DNA of 7,665 bases from Coriobacteriaceae bacterium (GCA_015062635.1 SUUF01000011.1:15197-22861), one strand, 5' to 3'; shown: positions 1 to 7,173, counted from the first letter of the stretch. Made by a program: numbers and translations. Notes: generated by a model from the letters alone, not told the origin.

Positions 1-10
1 CCCCCCACGT

Positions 11-56
11 GTCATCCTGAGCGGAGCGCCGAAGGCGCGAAGCCGAAGGATCCCAC
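11..56. repeat. Short intergenic palindromic (REP-like) element
   Basis: An imperfect palindrome. ATCCT (14-18) pairs with AGGAT (47-51), and a tight inner hairpin is formed by GCGCC (26-30), loop GAA, and GGCGC (34-38). The opening GTCATCCTGAGCGGAGC and the closing CGAAGGATC resemble a widespread intergenic repeat type that I recall from many bacterial genomes; this is memory, not a search. No T-run follows, so it is not a good intrinsic terminator. It may sit between pth and the gene upstream of the window. Confidence 0.5.
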
Positions 57-117
57 AAGCACATAACCCCTGACCAGCGGATTCTTCCGCAGCATTCAGA
101 TAGGAGCAACGCAAACC

Positions 118-675
118 ATGTACTTGGTTGCCGGCCTGGGTAATCCGGGCGAAGAATACGAGCACACCCGCCATAACGCCGGGTTCGACACCGTCGACGA
201 GATTGCCCGCGAGGCGCGGGTGAATTACTGGAAGAACGAGTGCGGGGCGCTTACGGGAAAGGCCGTCATTGCCGGCGAGGACGTGATTCTGGCGAAGCCG
301 CAGAGCTTTATGAACGTGTCGGGTGGCCCGGTGAAGAAGCTCATGTCGGCATATGGCATCGAGCCCGACCATCTGATCGTCGTGCACGACGACCTCGATA
401 TCGAGCCGGCGAGCATCCGCGTGAAGTTTGGCGGCGGCCTGGCCGGGCATAACGGGTTGAAGTCGATTGCCGACAAGCTCGGCACGCGCGACTGGTTCCG
501 TGTGCGCGTGGGTATCGGTCGCCCGCCGGGACGCATGCCCGTGGTCGATTTCGTGCTCACCCGCCCGCGCAAGGACGATGCCGAGGATTTCTCGCAGGGC
601 TGCTATCGCGCGAGCCTCGCCGTCGAGAGCCTCATTCGCAACGGCCTTCAGAAGACCCAGCAAGATTTCAACTAG
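118..675 (+). CDS. pth: Peptidyl-tRNA hydrolase (Pth)
   Basis: Cleaves the ester bond of peptidyl-tRNAs that drop off ribosomes, freeing tRNA in the cytoplasm. The 185-residue product has the usual length for bacterial Pth. The N-terminal signature GLGNPGEEYEHTRHNAGF carries Asn9 and the catalytic His19. KPQSFMNVSG supplies Asn66, VVHDDLD the conserved Asp91, and GHNGLKSI Asn112, all matching known tRNA- and peptide-contacting positions of the family. RVRVGIGRPPGRM and DFVL complete the family pattern. The loop before GHNG reads GGGLAG, where many homologues have Ser or His in place of Leu. The ATG has an AGGAG (102-106) eleven bases upstream and no competing start. A terminator-like hairpin follows the stop, so pth probably ends its own transcript. 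No clear promoter is visible upstream within the window. Confidence 0.98.
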   Translation: MYLVAGLGNPGEEYEHTRHNAGFDTVDEIAREARVNYWKNECGALTGKAVIAGEDVILAKPQSFMNVSGGPVKKLMSAYGIEPDHLIVVHDDLDIEPASIRVKFGGGLAGHNGLKSIADKLGTRDWFRVRVGIGRPPGRMPVVDFVLTRPRKDDAEDFSQGCYRASLAVESLIRNGLQKTQQDFN

Positions 676-703
676 CACGCCGGCAATATCGCACGGGAAT
701 TGC

Positions 704-755
704 AGGGGACCCGTCCCTCTTGCACGTGGGAGTGCAGGAGGGGCAGGTCCCTTTT
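704..755 (+). terminator. Nested-hairpin intrinsic terminator after pth
   Basis: The outer stem pairs GGGACC (706-711) with GGTCCC (746-751), extended by a G-T and an A-T pair. The inner stem pairs CCCTCTTGCAC (715-725) with GTGCAGGAGGG (732-742) through one wobble, with loop GTGGGA. TTTT (752-755) follows at once. It begins 28 bases after the pth stop. The T-run is short, and hairpins like this can also be dispersed repeats, so the terminator call is likely but not certain. Confidence 0.65.
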
Positions 756-789
756 GAGTTGATGGGGCTTTGTGTCGGCGTCCCGTTCG

Positions 790-806
790 GGCTGCGCCTC
801 GCAGCC
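790..806. other. Small perfect hairpin in the pth-recJ gap
   Basis: GGCTGCG (790-796) and CGCAGCC (800-806) form a 7-bp perfect stem with loop CCT. Its right arm overlaps the left arm of the next hairpin repeat by three bases (804-806), so the two structures would compete in RNA. There is no T-run. Confidence 0.4.
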
Positions 807-849
807 GATTTACCGGCGGGGGAATGTCGCCGGATCGGCCGTATGGCGC
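802..849. repeat. Hairpin repeat, copy 1 (upstream of recJ)
   Basis: First of two similar units whose starts are 59 bases apart. GCCGAT (804-809) pairs with ATCGGC (834-839) and CCGGCG (813-818) with CGCCGG (828-833), with a three-base bulge TTA on the left. The loop contains GGGAATGTC (820-828), repeated exactly in copy 2. No open reading frame with family features covers it. It could be a leader RNA structure, a protein-binding palindrome or a dispersed repeat. Confidence 0.6.
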
Positions 850-860
850 TACGCACCACA

Positions 861-909
861 CAGCCGATTTGCCGCCAGCGGGAATGTCCGCGGATCGGCC
901 CGCTGGCGC
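861..909. repeat. Hairpin repeat, copy 2 (upstream of recJ)
   Basis: Second unit. The outer arms GCCGAT (863-868) and ATCGGC (894-899) match copy 1; the inner pair is CCGC (872-875) with GCGG (890-893), different in sequence from copy 1. GGGAATGTC (880-888) is retained. An alternative and stronger fold exists: CGCCAGCGGG (873-882) is perfectly complementary to CCCGCTGGCG (899-908). The two folds exclude each other. Confidence 0.6.
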
Positions 910-969
910 GTTTGTCGCGTTCATCGTGTGCACCAACGAATGAGGGCGGCACGGGATGCCTGTTTGTGG

Positions 970-975
970 GACAAT
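970..975 (+). promoter_or_regulatory. Possible -10 element for recJ-rel
   Basis: GACAAT, preceded by TTTGTGG, resembles a -10 hexamer and lies 34 bases before the preferred recJ start at 1010, which would leave a short 5' leader. I see no convincing -35 about 17 bases upstream, so the call is weak. If real, transcription would begin downstream of the ATG at 956, ruling that start out. Confidence 0.3.
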
Positions 976-999
976 GGGGGGCGAGAATACAGAAGCGTC

Positions 1000-1004
1000 A
1001 GAGG
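1000..1004 (+). promoter_or_regulatory. Ribosome binding site deciding the recJ start
   Basis: AGAGG lies five bases before the ATG at 1010. The spacing is short but usable. The rival ATG at 956 has GAGGG (942-946) nine bases upstream, so ribosome-site evidence alone does not settle the choice. The 18 extra residues from 956 have no RecJ-like character. Confidence 0.45.
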
Positions 1005-1009
1005 TACCC

Positions 1010-4000
1010 ATGTCAGCCAGGTTCAACATCCATCCGGCGGATTCCGCCGCCATCGACCGATTGCAGCAGGAATTCGACCTGCCGCGTTTCATCGCGGCCA
1101 CGTTGGTGGCGCGCGGGCTTTCCTCGCCCGATGACGTGCGCAAGTTCCTCACGCCGTCGCTCGAGCGCGACTGGCGCAACCCGTACGAGATTCCCCACAT
1201 GCAGGAATTGGTCGATGGCCTGGCGAGCGTTATCCGCCAAGGCCGGCGCATCGTCGTGTTCGGCGATTTCGACCTCGACGGCATCTCATCGACGGTCACG
1301 CTCACGCGCGGCTTGCGCGAACTCGGGGCGAAGGTCGAACCGTTCATCCCGCACCGTTCCGACGAGGGATACGGCCTTACCGAAGCCGCCATCGCGCGCA
1401 TGCGCGAGACGCTGGCGCCCGAATGCGTCATCACCGTCGACTGCGGCATCTCGTGCCGCGATGAGGTGACGCTGCTGAAGTCTGCGGGCATCCAGGTGTT
1501 CATCACCGACCATCACGAGGCGGGGGAAGCGGTGCCGCAGGGCGTGCCCGTGGTCGACCCGAAAGCGCATGCCGGTTGCCCGAGCGCGATCCTCGCCGGC
1601 GTGGGCGTGGCGCTGAAGGTCATCCAGGCGGTCGGCGGCCGCCTGGGCAAACCCGACCTCTGGCTCGATTACGTCGATTTCGCGACGCTCGGCACCATCG
1701 CCGACCTCATGCCGATGCGCGACGAGAACCGCGCGCTCGTGGCCGAGGGCATCCGCATGATCAACGAGCGCCCGCGCCCGTGCCTCACGGCGCTGCTCGA
1801 TGTGGCGGGGGCCGGCGGCAAGCCCGTGGCCAGCAACAACCTGGGTTTCACCGTCATTCCGCGCCTGAATGCCGCGGGTCGCATGGGCGACCCGATGCGC
1901 GCGTTCGATTTGCTGATGAGCGACAGCCTGGACGAGGCCTACGCCTGCGCCGAGGTGCTCGAGGCCACCAACGACGAGCGCCGCGCCATCGAGGCCGAGC
2001 TCGTCGAGCTCGCGGCCTTGCAAGCCGAGAAGAAGTATCACGGGCAGCGTATCCTCGTGCTCGCCGGCGAAGGCTGGCACGAGGGCGTGAAGGGCATCGT
2101 GGCCGGGCGCATCGCGCAGAAGTACGGCGTTCCCACCATCTTGTTCACCATCGACGAGAACGGCGAGGCGCATGGGTCGGGCCGCGTGGTGGGGCAGGTG
2201 AACCTGTTCAAGGCCGTGGAAAGCGCCGCCGACATCCTCACGCGCTTCGGCGGGCACGAGGCGGCGGTGGGCATCACGCTTCCCGCCGACAAGCTCGACG
2301 AACTCGACGAGCGCCTGTGCGCCTACATGGACGCGCTGCCCGCCGAGAGCTTCCACCCGCGCATCTCGATCGACGCCTGCGTGGGGCTCGACGAGCTGAG
2401 CCTCGCGAACGTGTACCGCCTGGACGAGCTGATGCCCTATGGCCAGGAAAACGAGCAGCCCACGTTGCTCGCGCGCAACGTGATGCTCACGAACTGCCGG
2501 GCGGTCGGCGCCGACAAGAGCCACTTCAGCTGCCAGCTCACCGATGGCACGAACACGATTTCGGCCATCATGTTCCATTGCGGCGACATCGAGCTGTTCA
2601 TGCGCTGCTCGTCGGTCGTGAACGCCGCGTTCAACGTGCAGGTGGATGAATGGCGTGGCCGTCGCAACGTGAAGGCGATGCTGCGGGCGTTGGCGCCCGT
2701 GCAGCCGTGCGCGGCGCTCGAGGCCTGCCTGAACGACGAGTCGCTCGCGTTCGTGAGCGAGCTGTTCGGCAGCGACGACGCCGACCTCGTGGCCGATGCG
2801 TGCGAGAGCGCCGCCGAGGTGGAGCGCGCCGAAGACGCCCGCGCGCGCAACCGCGTGGAATGGGAACAGCGCGCAGCCGACGACCCGGCGGGCGTGCGCG
2901 CCGAGATCGTGCGGGCCTTCATCGGCGATGCCGCGCTCCATGCGGCGCAGGCCGAGGTGCTCGATGCGCTCGATGCGGGCACGTCGACGCTGGCCGTGAT
3001 GGCGACCGGCCGCGGGAAGTCGCTGCTGTTCCAGGTGCATGCCGTGGAAGAGGCGCTGCGCAACCACGCGACGAGCGTGTTCGTGTATCCGCTGCGCGCG
3101 CTCATCGCCGACCAGGCATTCCATTTGAACCGCGCGCTCGAGCGGTTCGGGGTGGCGTGCACGGTGCTCAGCGGCGACACGCCCGCCGACGAGCGGGCGC
3201 GCACGTTCGAGGCCATCGCGCTCGGCACCTGCGACATCGTGCTCACGACCCCGGAATTCCTCGCCCGCCACAGCAGCCGGTTCGCCGCTGCGCCGCGGCT
3301 GGGGTTCGTGGTCATCGACGAGGCGCATCACATCGGGCTCGCGCGTGCCGGCCATCGGGCGGCATACCACGAGCTGCGCCGCGAGCTCGGCGAGCTCGGA
3401 GACCCGCTCGTGCTGGCCATCACCGCCACCGCCGACGATGACATCGCGAAAGATATCGCGCATGAGCTGGGAATACAACATCAGGTGTTCGATCGGCATG
3501 CCCGCGAGAACCTCAAGCTCGACGACCAGCGCGGGCTGCGCAAGCGGGGCGATTACCTGGCGAACCTGGTGGCCCGCGGCGAGAAGACCGTCATCTACGT
3601 GAATTCCCGCGCCGAATCGGTGGCCCTCGCGCGCTACCTGCGTTCGTGCGTGCCGCAGCTTGCGAGCCTCATCGGCTTCTACAACGCGGGGCTTTCGCGC
3701 GAGGAGCGCACGCGCGTCGAGGACCTCTTCCGCCGCGACCGCCTGTGCGTGCTGGTGGCCACGAGCGCGTTCGGCGAGGGCGTGAACATCCCGAACATCC
3801 GGCACGCGGTGCTGTTCCACCTGCCGTTCAACGAGGTGGAATTCAACCAGATGTGCGGCCGCGTGGGGCGCGATGGCGCCGAGGCCACCATCCACCTGCT
3901 GTTCGGGCGCGGCGACAAGCAGGTGAACGAGGGCATTTTGCGGAACCTGACGCCCGGCCGCGACGTGATGGCGCAGGTGTATCGCACCTTGCGCGCGCAT

Positions 4001-4381
4001 CAGCGCGCGGCGGGCACGGCGCCGTTCGAGGCGACGGCGGCGACCCTGGCCGCCGAGGCGAGCGCGGCACCCGGGAACCTGCAGGTGAGCCCCGAGGCGG
4101 TGCGTTGCGGCATCGCGGTGTTCCGCGAGCTCGACCTGCTGCAGGCGGGCCTGGAGCGTTCCGATGGCGACGCCGCCCGCTATGTGTATGTGCCCGACTC
4201 CACGAGCAAGGTGGAGCTTGCCGATAGCGTGCGCTATCGCGAGGGCCTGGAGGAATTCGACATATTCGAGCGTTTCAGCGATTGGGTGCTGAACGCCTCG
4301 CCCGATGCGCTGCGGCGCGTGCTCATCCGACCGATTCTGCCGGGATGCGGCTACGGGCTTTACGACACGGGGAGAGGATAG
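1010..4381 (+). CDS. recJ: RecJ exonuclease fused to RecQ-like SF2 helicase
   Basis: Predicted to degrade 5'-ended single-stranded DNA in recombination and mismatch/base-excision repair, with its own helicase. The protein has 1123 residues, about twice the RecJ core. Residues 1-566 are RecJ: DHH motifs GDFDLDG (Asp86, 88, 90), TVDCG (Asp144), DHH (167-169) and GTIAD (Asp232); DHHA1 motifs GEGWHEG (His357), HGSGR (388-392) and FGGH (His416); an OB-type segment starts near MPYGQEN (475). After an Ala/Glu-rich linker come helicase motifs: Gln647, Walker A ATGRGKS (665-671), Walker B DEAHH (770-774), TATA (805-808), FGEGVN (921-926) and QMCGRVGRDG (947-956). All key residues are intact. The tail (about 985-1123) looks winged-helix-like; the RecQ zinc cysteines are absent. 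I chose 1010 because the protein then opens like other RecJs; ATG 956 would add 18 residues. rel follows four bases downstream. Confidence 0.92.
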   Translation: MSARFNIHPADSAAIDRLQQEFDLPRFIAATLVARGLSSPDDVRKFLTPSLERDWRNPYEIPHMQELVDGLASVIRQGRRIVVFGDFDLDGISSTVTLTRGLRELGAKVEPFIPHRSDEGYGLTEAAIARMRETLAPECVITVDCGISCRDEVTLLKSAGIQVFITDHHEAGEAVPQGVPVVDPKAHAGCPSAILAGVGVALKVIQAVGGRLGKPDLWLDYVDFATLGTIADLMPMRDENRALVAEGIRMINERPRPCLTALLDVAGAGGKPVASNNLGFTVIPRLNAAGRMGDPMRAFDLLMSDSLDEAYACAEVLEATNDERRAIEAELVELAALQAEKKYHGQRILVLAGEGWHEGVKGIVAGRIAQKYGVPTILFTIDENGEAHGSGRVVGQVNLFKAVESAADILTRFGGHEAAVGITLPADKLDELDERLCAYMDALPAESFHPRISIDACVGLDELSLANVYRLDELMPYGQENEQPTLLARNVMLTNCRAVGADKSHFSCQLTDGTNTISAIMFHCGDIELFMRCSSVVNAAFNVQVDEWRGRRNVKAMLRALAPVQPCAALEACLNDESLAFVSELFGSDDADLVADACESAAEVERAEDARARNRVEWEQRAADDPAGVRAEIVRAFIGDAALHAAQAEVLDALDAGTSTLAVMATGRGKSLLFQVHAVEEALRNHATSVFVYPLRALIADQAFHLNRALERFGVACTVLSGDTPADERARTFEAIALGTCDIVLTTPEFLARHSSRFAAAPRLGFVVIDEAHHIGLARAGHRAAYHELRRELGELGDPLVLAITATADDDIAKDIAHELGIQHQVFDRHARENLKLDDQRGLRKRGDYLANLVARGEKTVIYVNSRAESVALARYLRSCVPQLASLIGFYNAGLSREERTRVEDLFRRDRLCVLVATSAFGEGVNIPNIRHAVLFHLPFNEVEFNQMCGRVGRDGAEATIHLLFGRGDKQVNEGILRNLTPGRDVMAQVYRTLRAHQRAAGTAPFEATAATLAAEASAAPGNLQVSPEAVRCGIAVFRELDLLQAGLERSDGDAARYVYVPDSTSKVELADSVRYREGLEEFDIFERFSDWVLNASPDALRRVLIRPILPGCGYGLYDTGRG
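4369..4378 (+). promoter_or_regulatory. Ribosome binding site of rel inside the recJ end
   Basis: The purine run GGGGAGAGGA ends seven bases before the ATG at 4386 and just precedes the recJ stop TAG (4379-4381). It decides the rel start over an in-frame ATG at 4305, which lies within recJ and would add 27 residues (MRCGACSSDRF...) unlike any Rel N-terminus. Confidence 0.8.
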
Positions 4382-4385
4382 GCGC

Positions 4386-6794
4386 ATGGCTGACGAGATG
4401 GCGACCGCGCCCGAGGCGACGGCGAACGAATTCACGGACATCGACGGCAACCCGATCAAGAGCGCGGCGAGTTCGGCGCTGGTGTTCGCGGGATTTTACG
4501 ACGATCGCAGCTACGCGGTTGACGCGGGCCACAGCGGCAAGCCGGGCACGCCCGACGAGCGCTTCGAGTTCTTGGCGCAAGATACCTCGAGCTTCCTCGA
4601 CGAGAACGAGGAAGACCTGCTGCGCCGGGCGTACGAGTTCGCGAAGGAACACCATAAGGGGCAGCTGCGCAAGAGCGGCGAGCCGTTCGTGTCGCATCCG
4701 GTGGAAGTGGCGCTCATTCTGGCGAGCCTTCGCATGGATGCCGAGACCCTGGCTGCCGCGCTGCTGCACGATGTGGTGGAAGACACCGACGCGACGCTCG
4801 ACGACGTGAAGGCCGAGTTCGGCGAGAACGTCGCGCAGTTGGTCGACGGCGTGACGAAGATCTCGCGCATCGAGGTCGAGAGCCTCACCTCCGAGCAGGC
4901 CGAGACCATCCGCAAGATGTTCGTGGCCATGAGCAAGGACATCCGCGTCGTCGTCATCAAGCTGGCCGACCGCCTGCACAACATGCGCACGCTCGGGTCG
5001 CTGCGCGAAGACCGCCGCATCTTCAAGGCGAACGAGACCCTCGAGATCTACGCGCCCATCGCGCATCGCCTGGGCATCTCGTCCATCAAGTGGGAGCTCG
5101 AGGACCTCGCGTTCTATTACCTCGAGCCCACGAAGTTCAAGCAGGTGAGCCGCATGGTGGCGGCGAGCCGCCTCGAGCGCGAGGCCTACATCGACCGCGT
5201 GAAGGGCATCCTGCGCGACGAGATGGATTCCGTCGGCGTGGAATGCCAGATCATGGGGCGCCCGAAGCACCTGTATTCCATCTACCAGAAGATGTCGCGG
5301 CAGGGGAAGGGATTCTCCGAGATCTACGACCTCATCGCGCTGCGCATCATCACGAAGAGCGTGAAGGACTGCTATTCGGCCCTCGGCGCCGTCCACTCGC
5401 TGTGGCACCCGATGCCGGGTCGCTTCAAAGACTACATCGCGATGCCGAAATTCAATATGTACCAGAGCCTGCATACCACGGTCATCGGCCCGGCGGGCCG
5501 CCCGCTCGAGGTGCAGATCCGCACCGAGGAAATGCACCGCATGAGCGAGTACGGCGTGGCTGCGCATTGGCGCTACAAGGAGACCGGCGGCTCGCGGCAC
5601 TTGGCGAACGACGACTTCAGCCGCCAGCTCGCGTGGCTGCGTGAGATGATCGACTGGCAATCGGACACGCAGGATTCGCGCGAGTTCCTGAAGAGCCTGA
5701 AGGTCGACCTCACGCCGAACGACGTGTTCGTGTTCACCCCGCGCGGCGAGGTGCGCCAGCTGCAATCGGGCTCGACGCCCATCGACTTCGCGTACGCCAT
5801 CCACACCGAGGTCGGGCACCATTGCGTGGGCGCGAAGGTGAACGGGCGCATCGTGCCGCTTTCGTACAAGCTGCAGATGGGCGACCGCGTCGACGTGCTG
5901 ACGCAGAAGGGCGCCCGCCCGTCGCGCGACTGGTTGAACATCGTGAAGACCCCGCGCGCCCGCACGAAGATTCGTCAATACCTGTCGAAGATCTCTCGTT
6001 CCGACGACCTGCAGAACGGCCACGACAAGCTGCGCCAGGAAATGCGCAAGCACGACCTGGGCATCTCGGGCGCTCAAACGCAGCGGGGCATTCGCGAGGT
6101 GGCGCAGGCGCTGGGCTATCGCGACGCCGAGGACATGCTTATCAAGATCGGCGCGGGTAAGGAAAGCGCGCAGCATGTGGTGAATCGCCTGCTGAAGACG
6201 CTGGTCGACAAGGCGAATGCCGACGAGGCGCGGCCGAGCTTCGGCATGTCGGCGAGCGCGACGGGCAAGATGCCGCCGATGCTGACGAGCGTCTCGCGCC
6301 CGAAGCGCCACGAAACGCATACCGATAGCGGCGTGGTGGTGAAGGGCATCTCGAATGTGCTCGTGCGCCTGTCGCGTTGCTGCAACCCGGTGCCGGGCGA
6401 CGACATCGTCGGCTTCGTGACGCGCGGCCGCGGGGTGTCGGTGCACCGCCGCGATTGCCCGAATGCCACGCAGCTGATGAAGAATCCCGAGCGCATCATC
6501 GAGGTGGGTTGGGAAGACAGCTCGCAGCTCGATGCCGTGTACAAGGTCGAGATCGTCGTCGAGGCGCTCGATCGCACGAACCTGCTGGTCGATGTCGTGT
6601 CGGTCATCTCGAGCTCGGGCGCGAACATCTTGCGCAGCGCCACTAACTCGCATTCCGACGGCATGGTCGAGATGCGTTTCATCTTGCAGATCACCAACAT
6701 CTCGAACATCGGGCGCATCGTGGACGAGCTGCGCAACGTGAAGGGCGTGTTCGAAGCCCGCCGCGAGATTCCGGGCGCCGGCAAACGCCGGTAG
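4386..6794 (+). CDS. rel: Bifunctional (p)ppGpp synthetase/hydrolase (Rel)
   Basis: Makes (p)ppGpp from ATP and GDP/GTP on starved ribosomes and hydrolyses it, controlling the stringent response. The product has 802 residues, typical of long Rel proteins. After an acidic, Ala/Thr-rich N-terminal extension of about 65 residues comes the HD hydrolase: His104, HDVVED (128-133) and KLADRLHN (192-199), all intact. The synthetase has GRPKH (291-295), YDLIALR (Asp315), YQSLH (359-363) and EVQIRT (Glu375, Gln377). RFKD (346-349) is the RxKD form of bifunctional enzymes, not the ExDD form of synthetase-only RelA. A TGS domain follows (about 441-506), then a Cys-bearing zinc-finger region (CCNPVPGDD at 665-673, Cys691), and a C-terminal ACT domain (about 718-795). 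It is probably co-transcribed with recJ. I see no T-run terminator directly after it. Confidence 0.97.
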   Translation: MADEMATAPEATANEFTDIDGNPIKSAASSALVFAGFYDDRSYAVDAGHSGKPGTPDERFEFLAQDTSSFLDENEEDLLRRAYEFAKEHHKGQLRKSGEPFVSHPVEVALILASLRMDAETLAAALLHDVVEDTDATLDDVKAEFGENVAQLVDGVTKISRIEVESLTSEQAETIRKMFVAMSKDIRVVVIKLADRLHNMRTLGSLREDRRIFKANETLEIYAPIAHRLGISSIKWELEDLAFYYLEPTKFKQVSRMVAASRLEREAYIDRVKGILRDEMDSVGVECQIMGRPKHLYSIYQKMSRQGKGFSEIYDLIALRIITKSVKDCYSALGAVHSLWHPMPGRFKDYIAMPKFNMYQSLHTTVIGPAGRPLEVQIRTEEMHRMSEYGVAAHWRYKETGGSRHLANDDFSRQLAWLREMIDWQSDTQDSREFLKSLKVDLTPNDVFVFTPRGEVRQLQSGSTPIDFAYAIHTEVGHHCVGAKVNGRIVPLSYKLQMGDRVDVLTQKGARPSRDWLNIVKTPRARTKIRQYLSKISRSDDLQNGHDKLRQEMRKHDLGISGAQTQRGIREVAQALGYRDAEDMLIKIGAGKESAQHVVNRLLKTLVDKANADEARPSFGMSASATGKMPPMLTSVSRPKRHETHTDSGVVVKGISNVLVRLSRCCNPVPGDDIVGFVTRGRGVSVHRRDCPNATQLMKNPERIIEVGWEDSSQLDAVYKVEIVVEALDRTNLLVDVVSVISSSGANILRSATNSHSDGMVEMRFILQITNISNIGRIVDELRNVKGVFEARREIPGAGKRR

Positions 6795-6960
6795 GTAGGT
6801 GCCGGGCTGCGGCTTCTGCGTCTGCGTCGCGCGCGGGGTCGTGTTCCGTTGCTTTTTGGGAATGGCAGTTGCGACTGTCTTCCGGGATGTGGCTGGCTTG
6901 TTTCTTGTTCCTGTCCGCCCCCTGCACCGGGCAGGCACTCGGGGCCACGCTTCGCTGCTC
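6795..6960. other. Intergenic stretch after rel
   Basis: No reading frame here has family features, and no intrinsic terminator is evident. GCTTTTTGGG (6850-6859) contains a T-run but I find no clean stem before it. The right part holds an inverted copy of a repeat described at 7070-7166. Confidence 0.4.
6919..6938 (-). repeat. Inverted copy of the 20-base core of the downstream repeat
   Basis: Read on the minus strand this is GTGCCTGCCCGGTGCAGGGG, which differs at only two of twenty positions from the core at 7072-7091 and 7147-7166. It shows that the repeat family also occurs here in the opposite orientation. Confidence 0.6.
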
Positions 6961-6989
6961 GCGGAAAAGACCCACTGGGTCTTTTCCGC
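6961..6989. repeat. 29-base perfect palindrome
   Basis: GCGGAAAAGACCCA (6961-6974) and TGGGTCTTTTCCGC (6976-6989) are perfect inverted repeats around a single C. As RNA it would form a long hairpin on either strand. No T-run follows on either side, so it does not fit an ordinary intrinsic terminator, though it lies about 166 bases after rel and could mark a transcript end. A symmetric protein-binding site or a dispersed palindromic repeat are the alternatives. Confidence 0.7.
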
Positions 6990-7022
6990 TCGTGCGCTGC
7001 GCTGGCTTCGTATTTTAGGACG

Positions 7023-7047
7023 CGCGATTCCGCTTCGCGAAATCGCG
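7023..7047. repeat. 25-base palindrome rich in CGCG
   Basis: CGCGATT (7023-7029) pairs with AATCGCG (7041-7047), and CGC (7031-7033) with GCG (7037-7039) around loop TTC. One C/A mismatch separates the two stems. It lies between the 29-base palindrome and the tandem repeats. No function is recognised. Confidence 0.5.
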
Positions 7048-7110
7048 AGATTTGCGCTCAGACGACCCCGCGTGCCCGCCCGGCGCAGGGGGCTGCCGTC
7101 TCGTGGTTGC

Positions 7111-7141
7111 ATGTTACGTTCCCTCGTAGCCTTCGTAACAT
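7111..7141. other. Hairpin in the first tandem unit
   Basis: ATGTTACG (7111-7118) and CGTAACAT (7134-7141) are perfect 8-base inverted arms with a 15-base loop. In the next unit the right arm is kept exactly, but the left arm reads GTGCAACG, so the stem is weakened there. Confidence 0.45.
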
Positions 7142-7156
7142 CACGCGTGCCCGCCC

Positions 7157-7173
7157 GGCGCAGGGGCTGCGCC
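7157..7173. other. Hairpin in the second tandem unit
   Basis: GGCGCAG (7157-7163) pairs with CTGCGCC (7167-7173) around loop GGG. The corresponding hairpin in the third unit has a compensating base change. In the first unit the right arm is altered to CTGCCGTC and the stem is broken. Confidence 0.5.

Noticed and set aside
668..952. Small minus-strand protein between pth and recJ
   Set aside because: It covers the terminator and hairpin repeats, has no recognisable motif, and is best explained by GC-rich sequence.
956..1009. Upstream start for RecJ adding 18 residues (MPVCGTMGGENTEASEVP)
   Set aside because: It has a plausible ribosome site, but the added residues are unlike RecJ N-termini, and a promoter-like -10 lies inside them. 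The 1010 start gives the canonical beginning. Kept only as an alternative.
4305..4385. Upstream in-frame start for Rel overlapping recJ
   Set aside because: The extra 27 residues look like out-of-frame recJ sequence, and the strong Shine-Dalgarno is placed for 4386.
1286..4459. Very long open frame on the minus strand opposite recJ
   Set aside because: Its product is His/Ala/Arg/Val-rich with no family motifs. It is a typical antisense shadow of a GC-rich coding gene.
4323..7112. Very long open frame on the minus strand opposite rel
   Set aside because: Low-complexity His/Arg/Ala/Leu-rich product, antisense to a fully convincing Rel. It is a GC-driven shadow.
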